DNA of 64,000 bases from Planctomycetota bacterium (GTDB lineage: Bacteria; Planctomycetota; UBA1135; GCA-002686595), in the NCBI GenBank assembly GCA_016714045.1, contig JADJNY010000015.1, forward strand, positions 372,001 to 436,000, in the 5' to 3' direction. Under the pieces are notes generated by a model. That model was not told the origin of the DNA and did no database searches. It was given only the letters and a program-made list of their open reading frames with translations. Made by a program: the position numbers and the translations under genes. How positions within the stretch are numbered: position 1 is the first letter of the stretch; each line of letters starts with the position of its first letter. Below, piece by piece: positions 1 to 9,767 of the stretch.

Positions 1-1
1 C

Positions 2-1393
2 GAGGCGGCGCTCGGCGACGACGACCAGCGCGTCGTGTGCGAGGCCGTGCGGGCGATCGGCGCGCACCCCGACGCGCGGACACCGGAGGCGCTCGAGCGC
101 GCGCTCGCGCATCCGTCGCCGCACGTGCAGCGGCTCGCGTTCGAAGCGTGGGGCAACGTGCCGAAGGAGCAGCGCCCGGAGCGCTCGCTGAACGCGCGCG
201 CGCTGCTCTACGAGTCGCTCAACGTGCGCAACGCGGCGTTCGTCAGCGCCGCGAAGCTCGAGGGCGAGGGCGCGCGCGCCGCGATCGAGCTGCGCGCCGA
301 GGACAAGGAGCCGCTCGCGCGCGCCGCCGCCGCGGAGGCCGCGCGGCACGTGACCCCCGCGAGCGCGCTCCCGCTGCTCCTCAGGCTCGCGCAGGACGAC
401 GACGTGCGCGTCGTCGAGGCCGCGTGCGAGAGCTTGGGCACGCTGAACGAAACGCGCGCGCGCCAGAAGCTCGTCGAGCTCCTGTCGCACGCGGACAACG
501 GTGTGCGGCTCGCGGCGCTCGAAGCGCTGAAGGCGCACCCGAGCGCGGCGGACCTCGCGGCGCTCGGCCGCTGCTTCGACACGAGCCACGGCGAGATCGC
601 CGACGAGATCGCGTTCAACGTGCTCGAGCACGCGGCGAAGATCGCCGCACTCGCCAATCGAACCGCCGCGAACACGAAAGACGGCGGGAGCGCCCGCAGC
701 GACGTCAACGCGAAGGAGGCGGCGAGCGCGGACGGCGGCGACTCCGTCGACCGCGAAACGCGCGAAGGCTGCATGCGCCTCCTCGCGCGCGGGCTCGCGC
801 ACGGGAACCCGTACGTGCGCCGGCGAGCGAGCGACCTCTTCCGCGCGACCTTCCCCGACCGCGCCCTGCCGATGGTGACCGTCGCGCGAAGCGATCGCGT
901 GCACACCGTGCCGCTGCCCGGACTCGATTACGACCCCGCTCAACGGACGCAGGTCCGGGTCGAGACGACGCGCGGCGCGATGACGTTCGAGCTTTTCCCC
1001 GGCGAGACGCCGGTGCATGTCGCGAGCTTCCTCCGCCGCGTGCAGGACCGCTTCTACGACGGGACCACCTTCCACCGCGTCGTGCCCGACTTCGTGATCC
1101 AGGGCGGCGACCAGCGCGGCGACGGCAACGGCGGGAGCTCGTGGCGCGGCGACTCGCTGCGCGCGGAGTTCACGCCGCGCAAGTTCGTGCGTGGGTCGCT
1201 CGGCATGCCGCGCAACGACGACCCCGACAGCGGCGGGAGCCAGCTCTTCGTGTGCCACCGCGAGACGCCGCACCTCGACGGGCGGTACACGTTGTTCGGC
1301 GAGCTCGTCGAGGGCTTCGACGTGCTCGACAAGATCGAGGTCGGCGACAAGATCGTGAGCGTGCGCGTGCTCGGACACACGGGCACGCGCTGA
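2..1393 (+). CDS. HEAT-repeat protein with C-terminal cyclophilin-type peptidyl-prolyl isomerase (5' end outside window)
   Basis: The frame is open from base 2, so the start lies upstream and about 463 codons are visible. The first two thirds are alpha-helical repeats rich in Ala, Leu and Arg with the spacing of HEAT or PBS-lyase repeats (for example VRVVEAACESLG and GVRLAALEALKAH). The last 150 residues are a cyclophilin domain: FHRVVPDFVIQGGD carries the catalytic Arg, and GSLGMPRNDDPDSGGSQLFV follows the family pattern. Cyclophilins interconvert cis and trans X-Pro bonds. The HEAT part probably presents the isomerase to a partner, and a periplasmic location is possible but the signal region is not visible. 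A linker rich in Asp, Gly and Ser separates the two parts. The domain call is secure; substrate and location are unknown. Confidence 0.85.
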   Translation, partial: EAALGDDDQRVVCEAVRAIGAHPDARTPEALERALAHPSPHVQRLAFEAWGNVPKEQRPERSLNARALLYESLNVRNAAFVSAAKLEGEGARAAIELRAEDKEPLARAAAAEAARHVTPASALPLLLRLAQDDDVRVVEAACESLGTLNETRARQKLVELLSHADNGVRLAALEALKAHPSAADLAALGRCFDTSHGEIADEIAFNVLEHAAKIAALANRTAANTKDGGSARSDVNAKEAASADGGDSVDRETREGCMRLLARGLAHGNPYVRRRASDLFRATFPDRALPMVTVARSDRVHTVPLPGLDYDPAQRTQVRVETTRGAMTFELFPGETPVHVASFLRRVQDRFYDGTTFHRVVPDFVIQGGDQRGDGNGGSSWRGDSLRAEFTPRKFVRGSLGMPRNDDPDSGGSQLFVCHRETPHLDGRYTLFGELVEGFDVLDKIEVGDKIVSVRVLGHTGTR

Positions 1394-1485
1394 CGCGCCC
1401 GGTCGGCCCAGCCCACCCGCGCGCGTCGAGCGCTCGACGCTTCAATACACCTCGAGCGCGGCTGGCGTCGAACGGCCGGCCACAG

Positions 1486-1746
1486 CGTGCCTCGAGCACG
1501 GCCGCCGCGAGTTCGATTCCGCTTCCGCCGGCGCCTTCCCGTCGCTCGACCCAATCTCGTACGGCTCGCTCTCGCGCTTCGAGCGTGGGCTGCTCGTGCT
1601 CGACCGCGCTTCTGCGGGCGCTTCCCCGTCGCTCGGCCCACTCCCGCACGGCTCGCCCTCGCGCTTCGAGCGTGGGCTGCTCGTGCTCGATCACGCCGCT
1701 GCCGGCGCCTTCCCGTCGCTCGGCCCACTTTCGTACGGTTCACCTT
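1486..1746. repeat. Three tandem copies of an 87-bp repeat in the 1394-1836 intergenic gap
   Basis: Copies start at about 1486, 1573 and 1660. The second and third are nearly identical and the first is more diverged. Each contains the segments TTCGAGCGTGGGCTGC (or a variant) and CGTCGCTCGGCCCA. The period is a multiple of three, so spurious open frames run through it on both strands, but their composition is not gene-like. Apart from this array I see no gene between 1394 and 1836. The promoter of the protease gene at 1837 must lie downstream of the array or inside it. Confidence 0.8.
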
Positions 1747-1836
1747 CATTCGCTCCGAACCGCTGCCGACAACTGCGGATGCCGCCCACCCCGCTCCCCG
1801 CGGGAGGACGCGACCTTGGCCTCACGGACTCGTCGC

Positions 1837-3030
1837 ATGTCGCGCAACTGGATCCTCGTGTTCGTCGCCCTCGCCGCCGGCGGGGCTGCCTTCGTCTCCT
1901 TCGACGGGCTCGCCGCGCGCATCGCGCGCCTCGAGGAACGCCCGCGCGTCGATCCGAGCGAGCTCGGCGCGCTGCGCCAGCAGATCGCGGACGGCGATCG
2001 CCGCATCGCGCACGCGCTCGCGGAGCTCGAACGGCTGCGCTCGACGCCCGAGCGCACGCAGGAGCTCGACCTTCGCCTCGACCAGGTCGCGAAGGAGCTG
2101 CGCGAAGCCTCGAGCACGCTCCACGAGCAGGACCAGAAGCTCGCCGAGTGGGACAAGACGCGCGACGAGATCGGTCCGCGCGCGCTCGACGCCCGCATCG
2201 CCGCGTACCGCACGACGGTCGACGAGAAGGTGCAGCAGCTCGACCAGATCGCGCAGACGGCGCTGGGCCTCGCGCAGGGCACGCGCAACGAAGTCGAGCG
2301 CGTCGAGGAGAACCTCGCCCGCGACACGGAGCGCATGTGGCGCGAACTGCTCGGCCCGACCGTGCAGTTGATGGGCGAAGAGACGGTCGGGAGCGGCGTG
2401 CTGCTGCCTTCCGAGCCGACGGACGTCCCGGGCGAGTGGCGCACGCTGGTCCTCACGGCGTGGCACGTCGTGCGCGACATCCAGACGGGCCCGGACAGCT
2501 TGAAGCAGCCCGTGCCCGTCACGATCTACGCGCAGGACAAGACGACGGTCGCGGAGACCGCGACGCTGCTCCAGCACAACGCGGACGTCGACCTCGCGCT
2601 GCTCGCGCTCAACACGAAGCGCCGCTTCGACTGCGGCGTGAAGCTCGCCCCGCGCGAACACCTCGAACAGGTGAGGGTCTTCGAGCAGGTCTACGCCGTT
2701 GGTTGTCCGCTCGGCAACGACCCGATCCCGACCTTCGGCGAGATCGCCGACACGCACCACACGGTCGACGGCTCGCACTACTGGATGATCAGCGCGCCGA
2801 CGTACATCGGGAACTCGGGCGGCGGAATCTTCGACGCGCAGACGCACGAGCTGCTCGGCATCTTCTCGAAGATCTACACGCACGGCTCGATCCGCCCGAC
2901 CGTGGTGCCGCACATGGGCCTCGCGACGTCGATGCTCGTCGTGTACGACTGGCTCGACCAGGTCGGCTTCGCGAGCCTCGAACCTGCGGCGAGTGACGTG
3001 CAGACGCAGACCGCCGCGTCGAAGCGCTGA
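1837..3030 (+). CDS. Membrane-anchored coiled-coil trypsin-like serine protease
   Basis: 397 aa from the ATG at 1837. This start gives an N-terminal hydrophobic anchor (residues about 5-21). The upstream open frame is Arg-rich noise. Residues about 25-175 are charged heptad-rich coiled coil. Residues about 180-375 are a chymotrypsin-fold peptidase with a plausible triad: His210 in TAWHVV, Asp252 in DVDLALL and Ser327 in IGNSGGG. There is no PDZ domain, unlike DegP. The protein probably faces the periplasm, tethered by one helix, with the coiled coil for self-assembly or substrate sensing. It stands alone between the HEAT-cyclophilin gene (same strand) and the convergent sigma-factor fusion. 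The substrate is unknown. Confidence 0.82.
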   Translation: MSRNWILVFVALAAGGAAFVSFDGLAARIARLEERPRVDPSELGALRQQIADGDRRIAHALAELERLRSTPERTQELDLRLDQVAKELREASSTLHEQDQKLAEWDKTRDEIGPRALDARIAAYRTTVDEKVQQLDQIAQTALGLAQGTRNEVERVEENLARDTERMWRELLGPTVQLMGEETVGSGVLLPSEPTDVPGEWRTLVLTAWHVVRDIQTGPDSLKQPVPVTIYAQDKTTVAETATLLQHNADVDLALLALNTKRRFDCGVKLAPREHLEQVRVFEQVYAVGCPLGNDPIPTFGEIADTHHTVDGSHYWMISAPTYIGNSGGGIFDAQTHELLGIFSKIYTHGSIRPTVVPHMGLATSMLVVYDWLDQVGFASLEPAASDVQTQTAASKR

Positions 3031-3036
3031 GCGCGC

Positions 3037-5569
3037 TCACCACCGTTTCGCACCGCCCGTGAGTCCGGGCGTCGCGCGTTCATCGCTTGCCGCGGCACGC
3101 CGCCGTGCGCTCTCGACCACGAGGTCCGTCCCACGGCTCGACTCGAGCTCGAACACGGCTCGACCGAGCTCGTCGCCGCACACCTCGATCTCGAGCGGCA
3201 CGCCCTCCGGGATCCTGACGTGGAACTCGCCGCGCGCGTCCGTCGACGTATTCGCGGGGACGTACTCCCACCCGTCGCGCGACCAGCCCGTCGGTGCGCG
3301 CACGCTGATCAGCGCGTGCGGAATCGGCGCGCCGCTCGTGTCGACGACGCGCCCTGCGTGCGCGACGAGCCGCGGGAGCGCGAGCTCGAGCTGCTCCTCT
3401 TCGCCGGGCCGGGACTCGAGCATGCGAGTGAACACGGTCTCGCTCCCGTGGCGTACGCGGATCGGCACGGACGCACCGGACGGGAGGGCCACGCGCGCCG
3501 TGCCGCGCGCGTCGAACGCGACGCCTTCGCACGTCCAGGCCGCGAAGCCCCCAACCTCGTCGCTGCGCGCGATCACGCTCGTTACGACGCGCGGGCCCGC
3601 CCGGAGCACGTGCTCGACGCGCGCTCCACGCTGCACGGCGGCGAGCAACGCCTGGGTCCGCGTCCCGTCGGGCGCCCGTGCGAACAGATGAACGTCGCCG
3701 ACCCCCGCGTGCTCGAACACGACGCGTCCGCGCGTCGGCGTGCTTCGCCCTCGTCCACTCGTCGGGCCACGCGACGCCCATCCGGAGCAGCGTGTTCGTG
3801 GCTCCGCCCAGATCGGACGCCGCGACGCACTGAACGAACGCGTTCGGCACGGGCGCGCCGTCGGAGTCGAGCACCTGGACCTCGATCGTCGCCGAGCGGT
3901 CGAGCTCGAACTCGATCCGCGGAGAGGCCGCCGTGCCGCGCAGGTCGATCCGCGCCGAGCGCACGTCCCATCCCGGAGCCGTGACGAGCACGTCGTAGCA
4001 CTGCACGGGCAGACGCGCGCATCGTGCGAGGCCGTTCGCATCCGTCTGCGCGATCTGCGCGGCCTCGAGGTCCGTGATCGCGACGGCGAGCGGAGGCCGC
4101 GGCCCGCCCTCCCACGGGACGAGGACCACGCTCGCGCCCTCGATCGGCGCGCCCTCGTTCCGCGTGCGGACGTGGACGTCGAGCTCGCGCACGGGCAAGA
4201 GCACGATCCGTCCTTCGTCGTCGCCGCCCGCGGCGTTCCATCGTTCGGTGCGCGCGTGCGCCCCGTCGGCGCTGCGCGCCGCGTAGGTCGTTCCGTAGAG
4301 GCACGACACGCCGTCGATCGCGAAGCGACCCTCGCCGTCGGCCTTCACCACGACGCGCTCGAGCAGGAAGCGCGCGTCGTCGAGCAGCCAGAGCTCGGCG
4401 TTCCGCGCCGGCGCGCCGTCGGGGTGGACGAGCACGCCCTCGACGCGCCGCGCGGGATCGAGGAACACGACGAGCTCGTCCTCGGCTTCGCCGGTGTTCG
4501 TGCTCGCGGCGTGCTCATCGGCGCGCGCGGCGAGCGTCCACAGTCCCTGCGCACCGTCGACAGGCACGCGGAAGCTCCCGGTCTCGTCGCTGCGCGCACG
4601 CAGGACCTCGCCCGTCGCGAGCCGCAGGGCGACCTCCGCGTTCGCGATCGGCTCGTCCGTGCGCCGCTCGGCCACGCGCCCGTCGCGGAACGGGACGGGT
4701 ATCGACGCGACGGTCGCCGACGGCGCGTCGACCGCGAGCGCGCGCGGCGTCGAGGGCGTCTCCGCGGCGATCGGCGTGCGCTCGGCCGCCGCGGTCGAGA
4801 GCGGCAGTGCGGCGAGCGATGAGTTCGAGGCCGCCGGCTCGAGCTCGCTCGTGCTCCTGGCCACCGCGAAGCCCGCCGCCGTCAGCACGACCGCGCCCAG
4901 CGCAGCGGCGATCGGCAGCGCCGGTCGGGCGACGATCGGGGACGCGCCCCCGATCACCGAACGCCGCACTCGCGCCAGCGCGCTCGCGTTCGCGACGCGC
5001 TCGAGCCCGAGCACACCGACGAAAGCGGGCAGCATCCGGCGCACGATGGAGAGCGCGCGGTGCAGGCGGACGCGCAGCGCTCCGTGCGTGACGCCCGCGC
5101 GCGCCGCGAGCACGCTGCCAGCGAGCTCGTCGAAGAGGTGCGCCTCGACGAGCGCGCGTGTGTCATACGGGAGGTGCGCGAGCGCGACCCCGAGCCGCTG
5201 GATGAACTCGCGGCGTTCCGCGGTTCGGCTCGGCGACTCCGAGTCGCGCGCGGGCGCGCGTTCGAGTTCCTCCGCGTCGGCGAGGCGCGCGCTCGAGCTC
5301 CGCCGACGGCGCGCGAGGCCCGCCTGCCGCGCCAGGATCCCGATCATCCACGGAAGCACCGGGCGAGATGGCTCGTGCGCCTCCGCGCGTTCGATCACGG
5401 CGAGGAACGTGCTCTGCAGCACGTCCTCCGCGTCTGCGCGGGCGGCGGTGAGGTGCCGCGCGATGCGCAGGAGCTCCGGCGCGCTCGCGTCGAACACGCG
5501 CGCGAGTGCCTCGTGGTCGCCGGTCGTGCGGAAGCGAGCGAAGTCCTGGTCGAGCGCGGTGGGTTCCAT
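3037..5569 (-). CDS. ECF sigma factor fused to a transmembrane helix and Ig-like/carboxypeptidase-regulatory domains; frameshifted near 3725-3757
   Basis: From the ATG at 5569 the first 185 residues are a sigma-70 ECF factor: region 2 contains ADAEDVLQSTFLAVIERA, and region 4 is a helix-turn-helix around ARAGVTHGALRVRLHRAL. A membrane helix follows at about residues 220-240, then several beta-rich CarboxypepD_reg-like modules (for example VEGVLVHPDGAPARNAELWL). The frame turns Arg-rich after about residue 610. The natural continuation (RVVFEHAGVGDVHLF to the stop at 3037) lies in another minus frame, so one extra base, or two missing bases, falls between about 3757 and 3725. Both frames are open across 3080-4041. 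Such fusions resemble planctomycete ECF families in which a surface domain may signal to the sigma domain. The frameshift may be real or a sequencing error. Confidence 0.75.
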
Positions 5570-5656
5570 GCCCGAGTCCTTATCGCTGGGCCCGGCGATG
5601 TTACGGGTTGCGCGCGCGAAGAGCGGACCGGCATCGAGCGAGCAGAGTCGAGCGGC

Positions 5657-6889
5657 TCAGCGCGGCGGCTGCCGCATCGTGACCCAGTCGAACGGCAAGC
5701 CGAACTGCCGGTCGTGCGTCGCGTCCTCGTGACAGTGCATGCAGCTCTCGATCCTGCCCGCGGCCGTCACGCGCTTGCGATCGGGCGTCACCGTCGCATA
5801 GACCCAGCCCCGGTCCGTGTCGGGGGTCGACGGATCGAGCTTCATCAGCACGTAGAGCTCGGCCTGCGCGCCCTTGCGGTACAGCACGCCGTCGCGCGTC
5901 GCGCAGTCCTCGGCAAGGCCGAAGCCGCGCGACGAGCGCACGCTGTCGGGCAGCTCGCGCGTGCCGTCGGCGCGCGGCGCGGGGAGATCGATCGGCACCG
6001 GACGCCACGCCTCCTTCACGAGCACCTGACCAATGGGCGCGGGGTCGGCCGGCGTCGAGGGCGTGCGCTCGGTGCCGACGCTCTTCATCAGGTCGTCGCC
6101 GGCGGCGTCGTACGCCGCAGCATCCTTCGCGAAGAGGTGGTAGAGCTTCGATCCGTGCGTCCCGCCGTCCTCGCTCGCGCTGACGAGCGCTCCGCCGGTC
6201 GGCGGCGCCTGACACAGGAGCGGCGACCACGCGGGCAGGTCGCTGATGCGCTTGAACCGATCGTAGTCGCGCACGGCCGCGAGCACCGCGGGAGCGAAGC
6301 GCTCGGTCTCGGGCGGCGCGACGGGCACGAGCGCTCCTGCGAGCTTCGGCGTCGTGACGCGGCCGCGCTCCTTCCACTGCGGCGGAGCGTCGATCAGGTC
6401 GCGCACGTCTTCGTCGACGACGATCGTGGCTCCCGGCTCGCGCTGCATGAGCACGATCACGTAGGGACGCACTCGGTCGCCTTCGCCGAGGGACTGGTAC
6501 GTGATCGGAGCGAGTCGCACGTGCCACTCGTCACCGACGCGCTCGATCGACCTCACGTCGTAGCCCCGCGTGTTCCACGTCGTGCCCGCCGTCCAGGCGA
6601 AGCCGATGCAGTTCGAGAAGTCCGGCCGCGGGTGGAGGTGATCCGTCGGCCAGCGCGAGGATCCGTGGCGGATCACGGCGTCGGTCCACATCGCGTCGAA
6701 CTCGCTCGCGCTCGTGAGCGGGAAGAAGCGCGCGTCCTCGCGTTCGGAGTCCGCTCCGGTCCACGTGACGATCACGCCTGGCCCGCGAACCTCGGTTGGG
6801 AACCAGGTCGCGCGCGTCGCGTCGCTGGAACGGCATCCGAGCAGTGCGAGAGCGAGCGAGAAACAGGAGGCGGCGAAGGGTGAGCGCAT
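5657..6889 (-). CDS. Cytochrome P460-like lipoprotein with one CxxCH haem motif
   Basis: 410 aa from the ATG at 6889. The start is chosen because it gives a lipoprotein signal (hydrophobic stretch ending in ALALLGC). The C-terminal 150 residues match the cytochrome P460 pattern: a WVYATVTPDRKRVTAAGRI strand pair followed by the haem-binding ESCMHCHEDA. The first 200 residues carry a second extracytoplasmic domain that I do not recognise. Proteins of this kind sit in the periplasm and bind a covalent c-type haem. Some oxidise hydroxylamine, but activity cannot be inferred here. It lies downstream of purH on the same strand with a 209-base gap that contains a hairpin (6929-6947, GCCGTCGA arms), so it is probably transcribed separately. 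Confidence 0.72.
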   Translation of the reverse strand: MRSPFAASCFSLALALLGCRSSDATRATWFPTEVRGPGVIVTWTGADSEREDARFFPLTSASEFDAMWTDAVIRHGSSRWPTDHLHPRPDFSNCIGFAWTAGTTWNTRGYDVRSIERVGDEWHVRLAPITYQSLGEGDRVRPYVIVLMQREPGATIVVDEDVRDLIDAPPQWKERGRVTTPKLAGALVPVAPPETERFAPAVLAAVRDYDRFKRISDLPAWSPLLCQAPPTGGALVSASEDGGTHGSKLYHLFAKDAAAYDAAGDDLMKSVGTERTPSTPADPAPIGQVLVKEAWRPVPIDLPAPRADGTRELPDSVRSSRGFGLAEDCATRDGVLYRKGAQAELYVLMKLDPSTPDTDRGWVYATVTPDRKRVTAAGRIESCMHCHEDATHDRQFGLPFDWVTMRQPPR

Positions 6890-7098
6890 GGAGGACCTCG
6901 AGGAGGAAGCGTACGCACGCTCGGCCGGGCCGTCGACCTTCGACGGCGCCGCACGAGGAGTGTGCGCGCGTGCGTCCGCTCCTCGACGCGGTGCACGCGC
7001 GCGCTCGTGGATGCAGCTCGTGTGCCCGGGCCGCCGAGCGCCCGCGCGCGCTCCGCCCCGAGACCGCGCGTATCGCATCGGATACGCCGCGCGTCCGA

Positions 7099-8706
7099 TC
7101 AGTGCCGGAAGTGCCGCGCGCCCGTGAACACCATCGCGGCGCCCTTCGCGTCGCACGCCGCGATCACTTCCGCGTCGCGCACCGAGCCGCCGGGCTGCAG
7201 GAACGCGGTGACGCCCGCCGCGAGCGCCGCCTCGACGCCGTCGGGGAAGGGGAAGAACGCGTCGCTCGCGAGCACGGCGTCCTTCGCCGAACCGCCGGCC
7301 TTGCGCACCGCGAGGTGCACGCTGTCGACGCGGCTCATCTGGCCCGCGCCGGTGCCGAGCAGCTTCGTGCCGCGCGCGAGCAGGATCGCGTTCGACTTGA
7401 CGTGCTTGCACACCTTGTTCGCGAAGAAGAGCGACGCGAGCTCGGCCTCCGTCGGCGCGCGCTTCGTCGCGACCTTGCAGTGGCCCTCGCCCGCCGCGAA
7501 CAGGTCGCGATCCTGCACGAGGAACCCGCCGACGAGCTTCTTCACCTCGACGTCCCGCGCGTCGCGACCGCTCGCGCCGATGTCGCCGACCTCGAGCAGG
7601 CGCACGCTCTTCCCCCACTTCGGCTTCTCGGTCAGGAGCTTCAGCGCCGCGTCGTCGAAGCCCGGCGCCACGATCGCCTCGACGAAGCGGTTGCCGGACA
7701 CGAGGAACTCGGCGCACGCCAGGTCGAGCGGCCGCGTGAAGCCCAGCACGGAGCCGAACGCGGACACGGAGTCGCCGTTCCACGCTTCCTCCAACGCCTG
7801 CACGATCGTCGCGGCCTGCGACGCGCCGCACGGGTTGTTGTGCTTCAGGACGCACACGAACGGCGCGCCGCCTTCCGTCGCGAACTCCTTCGCGAGCCCG
7901 AGCGCGCTGTCGAGGTCGACGAGGTTGTTGTACGAGAGCGTCTTCCCGTTCAGGAAGCGCGCGGTGCCGAGGCTCGGCTCCGTCACGCCGCCGCACGCGT
8001 ACCACGCGGCCTTCTGGTGTGGGTTCTCGCCGTAGCGCAGGTCGCCGCCGAGCTTCGTGCCCGCGAGCACGAACGTCTCGGGGAACGGCGAGCTCGTCTT
8101 CCCCTCGCGCTTCTCCTCTTCGAACATCCAGCGGCTGATCGCCGCGTCGTAGCGCGCGGTCAGCGAGTACGCCTTGACCGCGAGCTCGCGCTTGAAGCCG
8201 TCCGTGAGCGCGCCGCCGTGCTTCTGGAGCTCGTCGAGCACGCGCCCGTAGTCGTTCGGGTCCGTGACGATGCCGACGAAGCGGTGGTTCTTCGCGGCGG
8301 AGCGCACCATCGACGGCCCGCCGATGTCGATGTTCTCGATCGCCTCGGCGCGCGTGACGCCCTTCTTCGCGACCGTCGCCTCGAACGGGTAGAGGTTCAC
8401 GACGACGAGGTCGATCGGCCGGATGCCGTGCTCGGCCATCGCGCCCGTGTGCGTCGCGACGTCGCGCAGCGCGAGGATCCCGCCGTGGACCTTCGGGTGC
8501 AGCGTCTTCACGCGCCCGTCCATCATCTCGGGGAAGCCCGTGTAGTCGCTGACCTCGCGCACGGCGACGCCCGCCTTCTTGAGCGCGGCGTACGTGCCGC
8601 CGGTCGAGAGGAGCTCGACGCCCATCTGCGCGAGCGCGCGAGCGAAGTTCTCGATGCCCGTCTTGTCGGAGACGCTGATCAAGGCGCGTTGGACTTGGTT
8701 TGTCAT
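7099..8706 (-). CDS. purH: Bifunctional AICAR transformylase / IMP cyclohydrolase PurH
   Basis: 535 aa, the usual PurH length. The N-terminal IMP cyclohydrolase domain (residues 1 to about 200) starts RALISVSDKTGIENFARAL and contains LSTGGTYAAL and KTLHPKVHGGILA. The C-terminal transformylase has the catalytic KHNNPCG motif (in VLKHNNPCGAS), and the protein ends at GARHFRH. It formylates AICAR with 10-formyl-THF and closes the ring to IMP, the last two steps of de novo purine synthesis in the cytoplasm. The ATG at 8706 fits the family start. The gene is monocistronic as far as can be seen: the thioredoxin-like gene upstream is separated by 186 bases. Confidence 0.97.
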   Translation of the reverse strand: MTNQVQRALISVSDKTGIENFARALAQMGVELLSTGGTYAALKKAGVAVREVSDYTGFPEMMDGRVKTLHPKVHGGILALRDVATHTGAMAEHGIRPIDLVVVNLYPFEATVAKKGVTRAEAIENIDIGGPSMVRSAAKNHRFVGIVTDPNDYGRVLDELQKHGGALTDGFKRELAVKAYSLTARYDAAISRWMFEEEKREGKTSSPFPETFVLAGTKLGGDLRYGENPHQKAAWYACGGVTEPSLGTARFLNGKTLSYNNLVDLDSALGLAKEFATEGGAPFVCVLKHNNPCGASQAATIVQALEEAWNGDSVSAFGSVLGFTRPLDLACAEFLVSGNRFVEAIVAPGFDDAALKLLTEKPKWGKSVRLLEVGDIGASGRDARDVEVKKLVGGFLVQDRDLFAAGEGHCKVATKRAPTEAELASLFFANKVCKHVKSNAILLARGTKLLGTGAGQMSRVDSVHLAVRKAGGSAKDAVLASDAFFPFPDGVEAALAAGVTAFLQPGGSVRDAEVIAACDAKGAAMVFTGARHFRH

Positions 8707-8892
8707 GGTGTGGGGGTGCGGGAGGGAGCGGCTGGGGGGCGAGGCGCGCTGACGCAGTGCGGCGTCGTCATCACGGCGGAGCGGATCCGCGCGGGTTGGA
8801 CTTCGTTCGTCCAGGTTTGAGGGTTCGAGAGGGAGCGATGGGGAGCGATGCGCGTCGACGGAGTGCAGCGCGGTCGGCGTGGCGAGCGCGAA

Positions 8893-9300
8893 TCACTTCG
8901 GACGGTGCGCGTCGACGAGGCGCTGCAGGGTCTTCACGAAGGTCGCCGGCATCACGCCGCCCGACGAGCCCTCGAGGAAGCGCCCGCTCGCGTCCGTGAA
9001 GAGCACGAACGGGAGCATCTGCGCGTCCTCGAGCATCCCCGCGAGGTGGAGCACCTCGTCCTCGGCGTCGTCGCAGTCGCTCGCGAGCGCGACGAAGTGC
9101 TGCTGGAGCAGCGGCGCGACGTCGGGGCGCGGGACGACTCCCTGCACGAGGGAGCGGCACTGGCCGCACAACTCGCGGCCGAACTCGATGAAGACGAGCT
9201 TCTTCTCGGCCTTGGCGGCCGCGAGCGCGTCCTTCCAGCGCGTGTGCCAGTCCAGGGTGCCGCGGTCGTCGAAGTGCGGGTGCTTGCGTCGCTGCGTCAT
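8893..9300 (-). CDS. Thioredoxin-fold protein with CGQC active site
   Basis: 135 aa from the ATG at 9300, which is preceded by a GGAG ribosome-binding site. The longer frame starting at 9330 lacks one. WKDALAAAKAEKKLVFIEFG leads into a CGQC motif, and the fold continues with the cis-Pro strand (MLPFVLF) and a following Gly. There is no signal peptide, so it appears cytoplasmic, unlike most DsbE/TlpA relatives. The layout resembles the thioredoxin_7 / DUF255-type group that reduces or isomerises disulfides. The partner is unknown. It is transcribed toward purH. Confidence 0.8.
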   Translation of the reverse strand: MTQRRKHPHFDDRGTLDWHTRWKDALAAAKAEKKLVFIEFGRELCGQCRSLVQGVVPRPDVAPLLQQHFVALASDCDDAEDEVLHLAGMLEDAQMLPFVLFTDASGRFLEGSSGGVMPATFVKTLQRLVDAHRPK

Positions 9301-9767
9301 GGTGTCTCCGTCCCTTCGGAGGGCGAACATTCTGCCGAGCGAGGCACCGCGCTCCTAGACGCCCTTCGGCGCAGCGCGGCGGCGCGATGGAATTCCGTTC
9401 CGGCTCCGCGGCCTCCGACCCCGGCCGGCCTTCGGACCCTCCACGTTCCGCGGGCAGCGGGATCGTCGCGGACCGCACGGGCTCGGCAGCCGAGGACGGC
9501 TCGTTCTCTGCTCACACGGGGCGTCGAGCGCGGCCCACGCGCCCTGGGACCGATCGCGGCACCTGTCGGCAGCCGGAGCTTCGCTCCCGCGTCGCGATAC
9601 CGCCGAGGCGTTGCACGGAGCGCGCCCGACGAAGCGCTACTGGCCCGTTTCGCGCAAGAGCCCTTCCCGGCCCCCGCGGCCTCGATCGACGGGCCTCTCC
9701 TCAAGAGGCCCGTCTCCTGGGGCCGATGAGAGTTCGATTCCCCCGACGCATCGCGGAGAGACCACTC
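9301..9767. other. 467-base gap with a perfect 11-bp hairpin (9688-9714)
   Basis: No convincing gene. Open frames cross the gap but look like noise. At 9688-9714 GACGGGCCTCT pairs perfectly with AGAGGCCCGTC around a 5-base loop. It is followed by no T-run on either strand, so it is not a standard terminator. It lies 54 bases upstream of the sulfatase-like gene and could shape its mRNA leader. The promoters of the divergent genes at 9300 and 9768 must lie in this gap. Confidence 0.6.

Noticed and set aside
37..1836. The frame-1 open stretch in front of the protease
   Set aside because: Almost entirely Arg/Ala and antiparallel to nothing sensible; the protease start at 1837 with a membrane anchor is convincing.
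9726..9760. A tRNA-like T-loop (AGTTCGATTCCCCC) near 9731
   Set aside because: The flanking bases do not pair as a T-stem, and no acceptor, D or anticodon arm can be drawn around it.
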